From assembly GCA_013399875.1 (NCBI GenBank), contig VXAZ01008167.1, positions 1,513,404-1,577,403 on the forward strand: 64,000 nt of DNA. Direction: 5' to 3'. The DNA is from Gymnorhina tibicen (lineage: Eukaryota; Chordata; Aves; Passeriformes; Artamidae). A program made the position numbers and the translations under genes. Below the pieces are notes generated by a model. It was given only the letters and a program-made list of their open reading frames with translations, made no database searches and was not told where the DNA came from. The number at the start of each line of letters is the position of its first letter. Position 1 is the first letter of the stretch. Of this stretch, positions 24,501 through 37,333 are shown in pieces.

Positions 24501-27500
24501 CCATGCCATGAAGATTACCAGAGTGAACAAAAGCCTACCATGGTAGTAAGAGTCTCCAGCTAGAATGCATCTACCAGAACTAGACCCACCTTTTTTATTT
24601 TTAAGATTTGCAATGTGTCACTGACATGCTAAGAGCTACCGTGCCACAATGTTCCAATATTTTCAAAAATAATTTTGAGTAATAATATTCTGGATGTTGT
24701 GAGAGGGACTTTCGAGGTCTCAGTATCTTCAAGCACTGCTAAATCCACTAAAGGATGTGGAATTACCAAGGAAGGATAATGGTACTTCCCTCTTCAGTAA
24801 ATGGCATTGAGATCTTGTGATGAAAAGCACTAGATAAGTGAGGTACTATCTGTGCCACCAGTCAAATCAGACAGCCTCGTGCACAATCTGTTTATTTTTA
24901 TAGTGAAGTATATTATACTGTCAAAAGGACACTTTATCATCTATAATAAATATTCATGTACATGTATCGTGCACTTGAGCTGCATGAAAGTTGAGTTCAG
25001 AGTACAGAAATGAATGAGAAACTTGTAAGATAAATGTCACCTTTCAGTGCTGTTCTTGTGGATAAATTGCAAATGGATATAAACAGTCAATTATTTCATA
25101 CAAGTGTTCCTTGACTCAGCATAACTGTTCCTTATGCCTAGGCTAAAATCCTAAACCTCATCATTTGCCTTTTGTCATAGAATGGAAAGAAGAAACAGTA
25201 CGAAGTTCCTCTAACTGAGGATAATTAAGTACAATAACACACAAACATTATCAGATATATTTTCCCAGAAACAAAGGTCACATGCTACGGTGTTAAATAA
25301 ATCCTCACCTGTGCTTACTAAACAACTCCATTAACTACTAAAGAAATATTTTTATTAACACTAGCAGAGAAGGTAGCATATAAATTGAATTTCCACATGC
25401 AGTTATCACACATCAATGACTCTGAAGCATAGCAAAATATCATTTCCATGACCTCAGTCACAGAAGGGAAAGCAAATTTAAAGTAATCCTTGACTTCACT
25501 GTGCTTTGAGGTTGCATTTGCTAGTTTTTTAATATGCGAACATATGTTCTAATTACTTTACTGCTATCTTTCATTTTCTTCGGAAATAAAATACTTTTCC
25601 TGGAATAGTCTTTCATTTGGTTTTAAACTGTAAAACTAGTCCATGACTATGCAACAACTGCCTCCCATGAGCAACATGACGAACAGTAAATACAAGGACT
25701 GTATTTTGTAATATATTCAAAGAAGCAAAGTTATACCTTGGGAAAGTCTCTGTTTCCTATGTTCTGTCATCTGCAGATAAAACAAACCAAAACAAAATTG
25801 TCCTGAAGAAGTAGTTTTACGATTCAATAACTTGTGAGTATTAATTCAGAAAATGTGTTTTATAGGAAGCTATGGACGGTGGTGTTATGGCACTGTCACC
25901 TCCATTATAAGACGTTACATTTAAAAGTTATGTATAACCATTCAGGTCATAATTTGGATTTTTTTTTTCCTTCCTATTAGAAGTTTGATGTCATTCTAAC
26001 ATTAAAGCCTGGACAGCATCTGAAGGTTCAGTCATACGGCTGAATGGAATCATGTTGTGGCTGCTCAGCAAGCTGTGACTGCCCTCCAGTCCAACCAGAG
26101 ATAACCACCTCTACATCACACTTGGTCCACACAGCCCCAGTCACGAGGCTACACACATTAATTCACCTCAGGTAAGGCAGCTCAATTTACTTCATCTCAC
26201 AGCCAAGGCAACATTAAAACAGGGCAGGGTCACTGTTTGACCATCTCCAGCTCCACACTTGCCCATCTACCCAAAAATTTTCTTTTTCATTCTATGTCTG
26301 ACAGCATAACCTAAAAATCCAACAAACCCAACTATATCACAGGAGTTTGGGCTTTAAATTTTCTTTGCTTTCCAAGTATGCAAGGAGCCTGTTCTGCCAA
26401 CACTTACTGACTCCAGTGGTAAGTGTTTTGCTTGTTCTGCCTTGGGGGCTGCAGGTTGCTACTCCATGAATGTTTGCAAAGAGATCTGACCCTCGGTCAT
26501 CTGACTCGTGCCTCCACACTAAGAGCCAGCCAGCTCCACCTGCACTTTCAGTGAATTGTGCCTTAATGAAATATAGGAGAATAAACAGAGGTGCTGTTCC
26601 CTTCAAAGCCACTACATCTGAAAATTGGCGGGCTGCAGTACATTATACCACCAACCACAGGGTCATAATATCTAAATACATTGTATATAGAAAATAGTTA
26701 CCAAAAAGTAAGTATAGTCAGCATTTGTAATAAATAATAGCTAATAAATAGTGAAAGAATTACATGCTAGGATGTAGGATCCTATGTCTTCCACTATTTA
26801 GTAATTTATCATGTGAAATCCACTGACCTTTCTAAGCTTCTCTTTTTCCCTTTCTTTTTTGGTGAAGCAGGAGTGTTAATTATGCTTTCGCTTTTTTTAT
26901 TGAGCAACATTAGCATACAAATAGGCCATCAATAAGCAATTACAATCTCCATCTCAGAAAGAAGAGAACTACAATATTAAGTGTGGCTACTCACGAAAAC
27001 ACACAAGTCCTTTTTAAAAAAGACAGAGCAACTCACAATTGAATAAAACAGGAATGCACAGGAAAAACAGACAATGATAGATGGATAAATATCAGGCTAG
27101 CTCTCAGGCAAAGAATTCAAAAACGTCCTTCTTATTCACCAGGCAAACATAAGACTCAAAATAACCCTAGTTTTCCCCAGGCTGCCCTGCCACTGACTCC
27201 AGAGATTAAAAACCTGTTCAGATCTCATGCTGGCAACATTTATGAATTTTACTCAAGTGGAAACTATCAGTTGTGTCAAATGGCACTGACTTATATCTTA
27301 AGCAACATTTGACTTATTGCCAGTGAAATACTAAATCTGCTTGCTTCTTTTTATAGTGGGGGACTGATATGTGAGAAAGGATTCATTTCTTATATTGGAT
27401 ACCCTAAGGGTAGGTTTGTGCTAAAGATGAATAATAAAACAATCACCACAATTTTTTTTTTTCGTAAGTACAACACATTGCTGCTGTGCCTTTCATCCAA

Positions 27501-29068
27501 GACCTGGTTTAAACCTGAACCTACACTGATTTAAGTATATATGTTATTTTGAACCTTTTTATTTGAATCAGTTTCACTTCATACTAATGGCCTAAAATTG
27601 ACTTCAAATGCAAATAGAGGGTAAATTAATTTTTAACTGTCCATACAAGATGTTTCCACATTTTTACCTAACATTTAAGACTATTTGGTCTTAAAATCAG
27701 TTATGTCTAATGTCAATCAGCCAATGCAGTTATAGAAGTCACTGACCTTCAGCTGAGATTCTGTAAATAATCAGATTTTGATTCATAGACCATGGGGAAA
27801 AATGTAAATAGCTTACTTTAAAACCATCTTTGACTGAAGGATGACCTCTTGCACCACCATGTCTTGATCTGTTGCAAGCTTCATGTCTGAAGCAGTTTGT
27901 GCATATTCTGTTTGGGGAGTGCATGCTCTATGGCAAAATGTAAACACCTTGAATTAATGAAACCAAAGCCTACGGAAGAAAAAGCTGCTTACAGCTTTAT
28001 GCAAGTCATCTTGACCTCCTGCCCTATGGTTTTTTTCCCTTAAAATTATAAATAAATCTTTGAAAACTACATAAACACTGGTTGTCTAAGAGGTCTTCTT
28101 TTGTTTAGGACTTCAGCAGACAAGTTCGGCCAAATCCTGCCTTGCCAGCTGTGGAGACGATTCCCTTGGCTTCCCACCTTTCCTGCCAGCAGCAAATACC
28201 ATCTCCAGCATGGACACAGAACCACTCAGCAGACACCACAGTTGGCAACCTACTGTCTCAGTTTAACCAAATACAGATTAAGTTGTGAATTTCAGCTGTC
28301 AACATTGCTGATGCTCACTCCAATTTTCCATCTCCCCTGTGAGGGTGTTATAGTCTCAGTTGCCCAGGAGGATTCAAAGATATTCATTAACAACAGCATT
28401 CCCTTAACACTGTTTAACAATCCCCCTCTTCTCCAGGTTTCCTCCAGTGCAGGCGAGATATGAGCTGCTAAAATCCAAGCTGCTGTTGAATTATTTCTCT
28501 GGTTTTAAAATACAACTAGAGAGTGACAAATACATTTTAACTCCACTATTCTCTTCAGTTCTTGTAAAATCTCAATTTTTTTCTCTGGCATTTTAGTGAT
28601 TTATCACTGAAACTTTGCATGGCATTTCCTGATGTCTTTTTCTGGTGGTGCTAGTACATGGGATTATGACACTGTTGAGGACCACACGGGAAAAAAAATT
28701 CGATACTTTGATATGAGTACTGAAAAGAGCAAGGAAAAGACTTGAGGGCAAATGTTCAGAGGAGCAGGTTTTAGGGTGCAGTCCCATAAGCTGGGGTGAG
28801 CCAACCTAACAACTCACTGTCAACACCTTGGCATGACACTGTGGTTCTCCCCATCTTCTCTCTCCTCTCTATGCCACTCATCCTCCTCCTGTTCTTATCT
28901 TAGGTTGGCTCTGTTGTCTTTGAGCCACTCCTTTCACCAATTCACTTCACTAACCCAGCACAAACTGTGCTGTAGGTTGGGAGGAAAAGATCAGATAGCA
29001 GTTTCTGTAGGCTTAGTGAGCTCAGAGGAAGGAGACTCAAGGACCGAAGTCAGTGAGACAGAGGAGTC
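21571..29068. other. Non-coding AT-rich stretch without recognisable gene
   Basis: The longest frames are 139-142 codons on the minus strand (21974-22393; 22926-23354) and show no known domain. The region 24.2-26.3 kb is almost devoid of frames over 60 codons, which suits ordinary intergenic or intronic DNA. A long hairpin at 23.9 kb is listed separately. Confidence 0.55.
23919..23957. repeat. Perfect 16-bp inverted repeat with 7-base loop
   Basis: The arm at 23919-23934 (aatttgatttcatacc) is the exact reverse complement of 23942-23957 (ggtatgaaatcaaatt), with the loop agaaatg between them. It is the longest perfect short-loop stem found in the window by eye. It could be a local foldback duplication. 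The uninterrupted stem is shorter than usual for a microRNA precursor. Confidence 0.85.
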
Positions 29069-29140
29069 GCAGAATCTTAGGTTGAAGAGGGTCTTTGAGA
29101 TCATCGAGTCCAAACATTAATCTTGAGGCTGTATAACCAA
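29069..29140 (-). mobile_element. CR1 LINE 3'-end fragment (antisense)
   Basis: 'agaatcttaggttgaagagggtctttgagatcatcgagtccaaacattaa' is the reverse complement of the CR1 3' terminus ('ttggactagatgatct...aggtcctttccaac...attct'). Only about 70 bases are left. It lies at the end of a 95-codon plus frame (28833-29120), which is therefore not a gene. Confidence 0.85.
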
Positions 29141-32100
29141 GAGAAGGGGAGTGACACCCACCCTTCATGGAAATGACAAGACACCTGAAACCAAAGTTTA
29201 ATGCAATTTCATCTAACATGGTAGAACATTTCCAACCATTCTCAAGGAGTTTGCTGACCTGTTCACAGGATCCTTGCTCTTGATTCAATTGTCCAAGTGG
29301 TTCTGTCTACGGAATGGGATAGAATCAGCCACTGGAAAGAAACATTTCATTCACAGACTTCCCTGATGGTTACCTTCATGATTTCAGAAAGCACCTAGAG
29401 AATAAAGCTGTAAAAAGACAAAAAGGTCTCAAATTCTCAACAAGGCAGCAATCTATTTCATTAATTGATTGTCAGTGTGATAACAGATTCTTTCTCCATA
29501 ATTAATAGCACAAGACTAGTATTGCTAAAAGGAAGGACACCTTTCAAGCCCAAGTCTTATTTTCGATTTCTGAACACTAAACATGTTGTAACCTGAAATG
29601 TGAAATTTCACTTTTATGTGTTGTGATTTTATCCATTTGAGAACAAGTATATTTCCTTTAATCTTTTCTATATTTAAAATAGAAAACATAATCAAAATAA
29701 CATTTTTCTGAGAAAAATTGGCAGAAAATCTTCTTCTAGAAAATATGGGATCTCCCTCTAATTAGATAAATTTTAATGCTCTTGTTATAACTCTCTTTAT
29801 AACACTGCACAAGCATATGCCTAGGCAAAGCTTTTAAATGATAATTTTGCAAGGTAATATTGCAACTCATTTTCAAGACATTTCAAATCAGCAGCCCAGC
29901 CCAAAGACATCCATTCCAATTGTTCTCTGATTCTGGGATTGCTGAACGTTCACACTTAATCATAAACACAGACTGTAGAACCACAGCTGTTATTAAAATG
30001 GAGATAAGATAAATCTTAATTAACTGGTTGTACATCTGTAAATAAATAAACTAATCCTATCTCCCTGAATTACAAGTGACAGCTTTGCGTCAACCTGAGA
30101 TTTCTTTTTTTTTTTTAATTTCTTACTGGTTACAAATTACAGTAATAGAAAATATACAGTTTGAAAACAATAGATTTAACAGGTCTTTTAAATTTGTGTC
30201 GATGATTTAATCCGAAAATGAGGGGAGTTAATGCACATTCTTATGCCTGTCTTCCTAAAACTGAGACATAAGTTGGACTGATAACTGAGAGTGCATTCAG
30301 CTCTTGTGCTCTGTGTGGCAAATCCATCACTGGGGCAGGTCCACTAACTTTAATGTTCCTGCCATTCCTCTGAGAAATAAAGTAAAATGGAAAAGTTAAG
30401 ATCACAGCTCTGATGCTGTCTTGGCTTTGCTGATGACCACTTTCAGATATCTGCCACAAGCATAATTATTTTGTCGCTGTTGGATATTCTGACATGATCT
30501 ATGTCTGTGGTTCAAAATCTTCCCTGTCTTCAATAAATGTCTACATATTACACCTCTATAAATACAGAATTCCACATCAATATTGCTAGCAGGCTATCCT
30601 AGGGTTATTTCAATGACATTTTTATGCCTCTTATTGCTAAGTCAGTAAGAGGAAAATATTCCTTTAATTTACTTTTAAGTTGATTAAAACTTACTGGTTC
30701 TGTGGTGTCTCAGCAACTTCACTAAAATCACCAATTCATTTTACACAAGCCTCTTAAAAAATAGCTGATGATGTCAGCTTCTTGGTCTTGTGTTTGGTCC
30801 AGATGCAGTTGACCATGTTAAGTCAAGAGGTTATGACTTGATATTGCTCATTCTCATACAAGTCAAGAACTGGAAGTGTGGATTCTATCTGATTAATTCC
30901 CTGGTCCTTCTGAGATGACAATTGGTTACTCACCAAACAAAAAAATTGTATTGCTGGATCATTTTTGATGGTGTTATCTGCAACGGAGGAAGAAATTGAG
31001 CCATTTCTAGATGCAATGGAATTTCATTCAGCCTAGAAGTCAGGCTCACCAGTCTGTAGCTAAGACAGAAGAGAGGAAAGAAGAGAGGAAGACTTTCAGG
31101 AAAAACTTAACATTTCAACAGAAATTTTAGTTTTTATTTCACCAAAATTTTGCAACAGAAAAACCTATCATTCTTCATGCTATGTCTTTGAATGTGAAGT
31201 AGAAATTTACACAAAGGTAACCTGATATTCCTTAAAATACCAAAATGTTGATATAAATAGACTTTTCCAGGAAAGATAAAAGTACTGGCCAAATGTTAAC
31301 CACAATATTGAAACAAGATTAGACAGTAGTGAATATTTGTATTTTTTAAGATATGAAGTTCTAATCTTACACAGATAATTTCACTCAGAATTTTTTAATT
31401 GCTAAAGTGAAAGGCTGAGGTGTAATTTTGGCTTTTTAACTCACTGGCTGTTTAATGACAGCAAGGAAAGAAGAGTTGCCAAGATTTCCAGTGAGATGCA
31501 GTTAAAAGTATTTGTCTTTATTATATGCTTAATCATAATCTTTACAGTTTCTATAAAATAGTCGATTGATTCCACAAATTAACAAAATGATAACATGATG
31601 GGGAGAGAAGGGAGAGGGTGTACATTAGTAGGAAATTCTTACTAATGTGGTATTCAGCCACCTATGTTTGTCATATATACATGTACAGGGGAAAAATTTT
31701 CCTAGATTAAGTCTGAAAAAGTTACTGCAATAATCCCAGGGATACAATTAGCCTGCTCAACCTAAATCAAGAAAATAATCCCGGGCTGAATGTCTTTCCC
31801 TCTCTTCCACTAGCAAAAGAGATACTAGAATAAAACTGAGATGGGAAAAAAATGAAGTATCAAATAAAACCAAAGGAGATATATTGTGAAAAAAAAAATC
31901 CAAATGCATATTTTAAAGAGCTATTTGGATGAAAGACTTGAGATAAAGCTACTTATTCCTTCTCGGTTTCTCCCCCTTTCCTGTTTGGCTCCACTATAAA
32001 GCAATAAACACCATCTGGTTTTGGAATTTTCTGCTGCTTTGCCTATGGTGTTTCTTCTACGAAAGTTCCCTTGGGCCAGAATTTGCTGAGCAACCTTATC

Positions 32101-32249
32101 TTCCCAGAAGTTAGTGGTTTTAGGAGGGATTCAGCACCTCAAAATCTCAAATTCCTATCAAGTCTTTCTGCCCGTTGACGTGTGCCTGTATCTCATTGAC
32201 TTGCCCTCCTCTCAGAGGGCTACACGAAGGATCTCAGTTGTTCCACACC

Positions 32250-32310
32250 ATTTTAGACCAAGGACAAGCACCTCCAGAGGATTTTAGACCAAGGATAAGA
32301 CCCTCCAGAG
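32250..32310. repeat. 31-bp tandem duplication
   Basis: The unit starting attttagaccaaggacaag (32250-32280) is followed directly by a 30-base copy (32281-32310) with few differences (a transition, a deletion). It is a recent-looking local duplication. Confidence 0.92.
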
Positions 32311-33144
32311 CTTGGGTCTGCGCCCACCATTTCTTGTCTTTCTCTTTCCCTCCTCTTGTTTCCCAAATGAGGTAGGTAGGGTTGGATTTCACAGGTTTTC
32401 CCCCGCCATGAGAAGGGGACTTGTTTTTCCAGAGTCCTCACAAATTGCTGCCCTCAGCCCCTGGCTGAGACACAGACAGAGAGCTGAACCTCTGTGGCCA
32501 GTGCTGTACCTGACACCAAACCCTCTCTGAACACAGGGTGCCATGTCCCCACTTCCAAGTGACGACATCCTCCCGCCATCCATCTGCAGCACACCCAGAG
32601 AAACTGAGGCTGCGAGGTGAGACACTTTGCCTTGCTGATCTCAGGAAAAATGTCCCCTGGTTGTCTGAATTGTGATCTGAGCTTGCTCACCCAGGAGCTA
32701 CAAGCACCTGACATCAGATACAGTGTGAGCAGAAGGGAAACATACAGCTGAAGGCACCAGCAGCAGGACATCTCTTTTTAGGAGAATGTGGCTAATTTGA
32801 TAATATGTAATACAAAATTTTACTGTAGGTAGTGTGTTCTTTGCAAAATATTTTCTGGGAGACAGCACATGCCTGAAATACTTTGTAGGATATCATCTAA
32901 CTGGATATTTTCTTTCTATATTAACTTCAGTAGAGCATTTGCACAGTAAAATGCGCTAGAGCTACCCTTCCCACAGGGTAACACGGACCCCCCTCAGTCC
33001 TGGAATAAATGTTAGAGGAGTATCTGTGTTGCCTCTATCTAATACATGAATTAACTCAAATGATCTGGCAATCAGTTATTTTTGGAAGAAAAATTCTCAT
33101 CTGCACATGCCCTCAGCAAAGATCAGGTTTCTTTTTTTGTCTGA

Positions 33145-33171
33145 TCTCTCTCTCTCTCTCTCTCTCTCTCT
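33145..33171. repeat. (TC)n dinucleotide microsatellite
   Basis: About 13 uninterrupted TC units. The plus-strand frames across it gain Ser-Leu repeats as an artefact. Confidence 0.95.
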
Positions 33172-33734
33172 GCTCTTTAAACTCCTCCATGAGAAAGTGT
33201 ATCACCCTTTAGCTGTTCCCCATACACAGCCTGCTGCTGGCATGCAACCAGTAAAACTCCAGCCCATAACAACATCAAGGAACAATTGCTGCTCCTGCTA
33301 TCACAAGAATCCTGTTCAACTTTTGGGGTGGGTGGCTCAAGCACAACCTTTACAACAGATCACCCAGGCCAATGAAGAATTCGCTTTTGGAGCTACAGAT
33401 GAAGAAGACAGAGGGGGATGAAGAATGCCACCCAAACACTTCTGAGGAATTATTTTCATTATGTGGAGATTTACTTGCAATATTGTTAAAGAAATTACTG
33501 TTTACAAGTGGCCTTACATCTTTAAAATATTTCTAACTAATACATATTGAAGGCTTCCTCACGTGCACACCACCATTGTCTCTTGGGTTTAAAACATTAT
33601 CAGCTGTGGAAAACTATGGGGATACTTAAAACATCAAACAAACTATTCATTTTGTGATTATGAAAATGAGTAGATTGTAGCTTGTTTCCTGGAACAGCTT
33701 CTCCTGGGGAACCTGGAGAACACAGTGCTTGGAA

Positions 33735-33820
33735 AATGTTTAAAAAACAGAAAACAATTAAAACAAACAAAACAAGCAAAACCAAACAGCAAATGACAAA
33801 AACAAACAAACAAACCCACA
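33735..33820. repeat. (AAAC)-rich low-complexity tract
   Basis: A-rich sequence with regular AAAC/AAACA units ends in 'aaacaaacaaacaaac'. A similar A-rich stretch follows at 33905-33951. The 113-codon lysine-rich plus frame spanning both tracts (33682-34023) is compositional. Confidence 0.85.
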
Positions 33821-36800
33821 AATTGTTATTCACTGAGTGGCAAAAGCAACAAGTCCCTAATTATCACCCCAGACATCTAAATATGTACAGAACAGACAAA
33901 AAGATTTTAAAAATCGCCAAACAGAAACAAAAAAATAAACAAAACAAAACTCTGGAGCTGGAATTCACAAAAGCTGATGTGTATCTACCAAAGTATATGT
34001 CTGTATCTGGGCAGGTCGCCTGAAAATGTCTTTACATGCAGCAAAGCATTAGACAAACAAATTAATGAAGATGGTGACACAATTTACCTCATTAGTTTCC
34101 TACATTTTTAATTGCATCTTTCCAGTTCTATTAACTGCTTTGACTAGATCTCCCTTGGCTATATTAGATGTTCCTGATGTGGAGATCTAAAAATCATGGA
34201 CCTCGCCCTGATCTGCAAGATGTTCTTAGCTCTCCAACACTAGAGGACCTTCACTGTGGTCCAAACATAATAAAGTTCACTTTCACATCTTTATTTAATC
34301 TGAACCTTTCCCACACTGGAAAATTTTATTGAAATCCTCAGTTGAGGGCCCTTCTAATCCATGCCTAACCATTTGAGAACCAGTGTGTACAAATCTTTAA
34401 ATATTATTCATGTCAGTTTGCCTAAATAAGATTTATGTGCCTGAGAATTCTTTATTAAAATTGTGATTTAGGGGTACATGACACATAGTGACATGCCAGC
34501 TCATCCACTACTGATCCAACTGCTCATAAATCACCTCTTTGAAAGTGAACCAGAAGAGCACAGGAAGAGTTTACTTGCAAATACCCAGTGGCTCAGGAAA
34601 TACAAACTCCATGCTGGCAGAGCATGAGTACATTTAAGAGTTTAAATTATTTGCCTCTATACCCATAGTTTAAGACAGCTGAAGAAAACAAAAACAAACC
34701 TACAAACAAAAAACCCTTATGATGCCATGTGTATATCATAAAGATGATTGTCCAGAAACCTTCCTGCTGTCCAGATCTCTGTAATGGTCCTGTCCAACTG
34801 ATCCTGGCAAAAGGGGCAATGGCCGTTCCACCTCAATCTGCCTGTGAACTAGCTCCAAATTCCACAGAGAACCCAAACAGGAATGATCAGAGGACTGGGC
34901 TATCTGTACAGGGATCAACCTCCTTACCTCCTCACCTCTGCCTCCTACTCTTGGTTGAATACAAACTTTGTTTCCCTTCTCAGGGCATAAGCTGTGCCTT
35001 TCTTTATCAACATTATGTTAGTGACCCCCGTGAGCAACTCCCTTGATGGTGCACACTAAACATTGCATAAGACAGCAATAAATCACGGTGCTGTTTAACG
35101 GTGACCACAGGTTTCTCCTCCATACTTACCAGAAGCAAAGGTGCAGGAAAAAACAACAACACAAACAGACACAAATAAAACTGAAAATTCAGAAGTTGGA
35201 TATTCAGGACTTGCCAATTTGGGTCAAATGAAGTCTTTCCACAAACTTCCTATGCCCATTTGGGTGTGTGGCCAAGCCTCTTTGTACCTTATCCTCCTCA
35301 CCAGCAAAGCAGAGCAGCACTTCCCTGTCTCAGGTTGCATACATCAAAGATTGTGATATACCCGCATATTTTGGCAATAAAGTTGTAGCAGTATCTCAGG
35401 TAGATAAAATCTCCTGCAAACAAAATACTGGATTCTTTTAAAAGGATAACTTTTTTTCAGTTCAATCAAGCTAAAAGAACAATGTTCATTATACAAACAG
35501 GTTTTCTGATGTAATTACCAGGGTTTCAAAGTCCCCTCCTGTACTTAACACTCAGGGTTATGGAACTTGTTGCCAAGCAATTACCCCTTAGATTTGCTTT
35601 AATCCATGCCGATCATTTCCCAGAGTTGATCATTACTGCAGACTTTAATTGCCTTTGTTGGCTTGTATGTTGCTGGAGCTCAAACAGAGCAGATTAACAG
35701 GAGGCTGCCAGCCACAAAGCCCTTTGAAAAAAAGGCGGGAAGATGACTTAAGAACCTCACAGTGTACTTTATTTCAAGGACTTCCCAGAAATTGTGCTTC
35801 ACACCTATATTAACCTCAGAAAAGGTCTGCAGGAGTTATATCCTGATCTCACTGCTATCAGTTTTACAGTGGTACCAGCCATCTGTGTTGTATGGAGTTG
35901 CAGGCAGGAAAGTCAGTAAGGAATTGGAAAAACAATGACTGAATTAAGCAGAAAGAAGGATAAGAACATTATCTGTGGATAGAGCAGTATGCAAGACAAC
36001 CAAGATACCCAGTGCATGTAAATCTCAAGCCCATGCCAATAGGACAGAGTGTCTCACACTATCACTCCTGTGTGGTTTGGGTTTGCAGGTCACTGGGAAA
36101 GAAGGGCACTCTCATTCCTATTCCAAACACGCCACCTGGTTCCCATCCCTTCAGAACATGTCGTTTATCTAAAGGAAGCTGCCAGGTGCAGCAGGAAGCT
36201 GGATTGAGTCTATGATAAAAGAGATCTTTTCCTCCAATAACATGGTTTATCTATTAAGTGGAGCTGCTTTTAGAAGAGGCTCCGTACGTTTTCAACATCC
36301 CCCGTAATGAGGTTAATGCACTCAATACAGCTGATACTGTGGAGCAGTCATCAGCACCATCCTCATTTAAACACCAGATATATTTGCAGCCATTCAGTAC
36401 TTTGCCATCTAACCCAAACTCACAAAAAATTCTGGTTTTCAGTTTGTTTCCCACATGAGCATAGAAACTCTTTCTACATTTGCTACTTTTAACACAGATT
36501 CAGGCTAATACAAAAGAGAGGGAAATTTTTTCCACACCATACATTTTTCTACCCTCCCACACCGTCATTATCTCTTTTCCTCTGTAGTTCAGTAACACCT
36601 AGAAGCTTTGGCAGCACACCAGGGGTTGCACCAGCTCTCGACATTGTACAGCTACATGGCAGTCTCGGGCTCAATTAGGGTGGTATCACAAACCCAAAGA
36701 AGAGCAGGGACAATGCATATGTATGCTTGGAAATGAGCAAAATATGGGAAGAAGGAAGCGAAGGAAACCAAATATCATATAAAAATATGATGAGCAATAA

Positions 36801-37051
36801 CTGGATTTACGGAAAGTCAGTGCTGATAGAGCATCAGAGGGTGACAAGGTTATGTTTGTGTAGTTTATGTGGCAGGAACATGTTGCTACAGCCACCAAAC
36901 AATTATCAGACAGTGCATGTTTACACACAGCTGTGCCATGACAAGAACAGAGTTTATAGGAAGAGAAAGAAAAAGAGCTAACTTCGTGGGAATTTGATAT
37001 TGCAGTGCATGACCAACATATTGGCAGCCCAGTATGGAGTGATGATCTTTA

Positions 37052-37333
37052 GATGTTTGGGAACAAACTTTTTAGCAGGGTCGGTTGTGATAGGACAAAG
37101 GGTAGTGGTTTTAAACTGCAGGAGGGTCAATTTAAACTAGATATAAGAATTTTTTTTTTACAATGAGGGTGGTAAAGCACTGGAACAGGTTGCCCAGAAA
37201 AGTGGTAAATACCCCATCCCTGGACATATTTAAAATCAGATTGGATGGGGCTCCAAGCAAACTGATGGCAGGGGTGTTGGACTAGATGATCTCTAAAGGT
37301 CCCTTCTGAACCAAATTATTTTATGATTCTATG
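37052..37333 (+). mobile_element. CR1 LINE 3' end, sense orientation
   Basis: The landmarks are in order: 'gggaacaaactttttagcagg', 'gtgataggacaaaggg', 'aaactagatataagaa', 'tggaacaggttgcccag' and 'ttggactagatgatctctaaaggtccc'. The tail attttatgattctatgg is at about 37317-37333. It is a 5'-truncated copy of the same general subfamily as the 17 kb element, moderately diverged. Confidence 0.95.

Larger units (their letters stand above)
29141..37051. other. Non-coding AT-rich stretch with simple repeats
   Basis: No recognisable gene. The span 30.5-32.1 kb contains no open frame above 60 codons. The segment 'gtcaggctcaccagtctgtag' at about 31040-31060 faintly recalls an antisense CR1 ORF segment but is too short to call. 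Simple repeats and a 31-bp tandem duplication are listed separately. Confidence 0.55.

Noticed and set aside
26400..26425. Splice-donor-like GGTAAGTG
   Set aside because: Isolated match with no supporting exon structure.
33682..34023. 113-codon Lys/Asn-rich plus-strand frame
   Set aside because: Created by the AAAC-rich low-complexity tracts.
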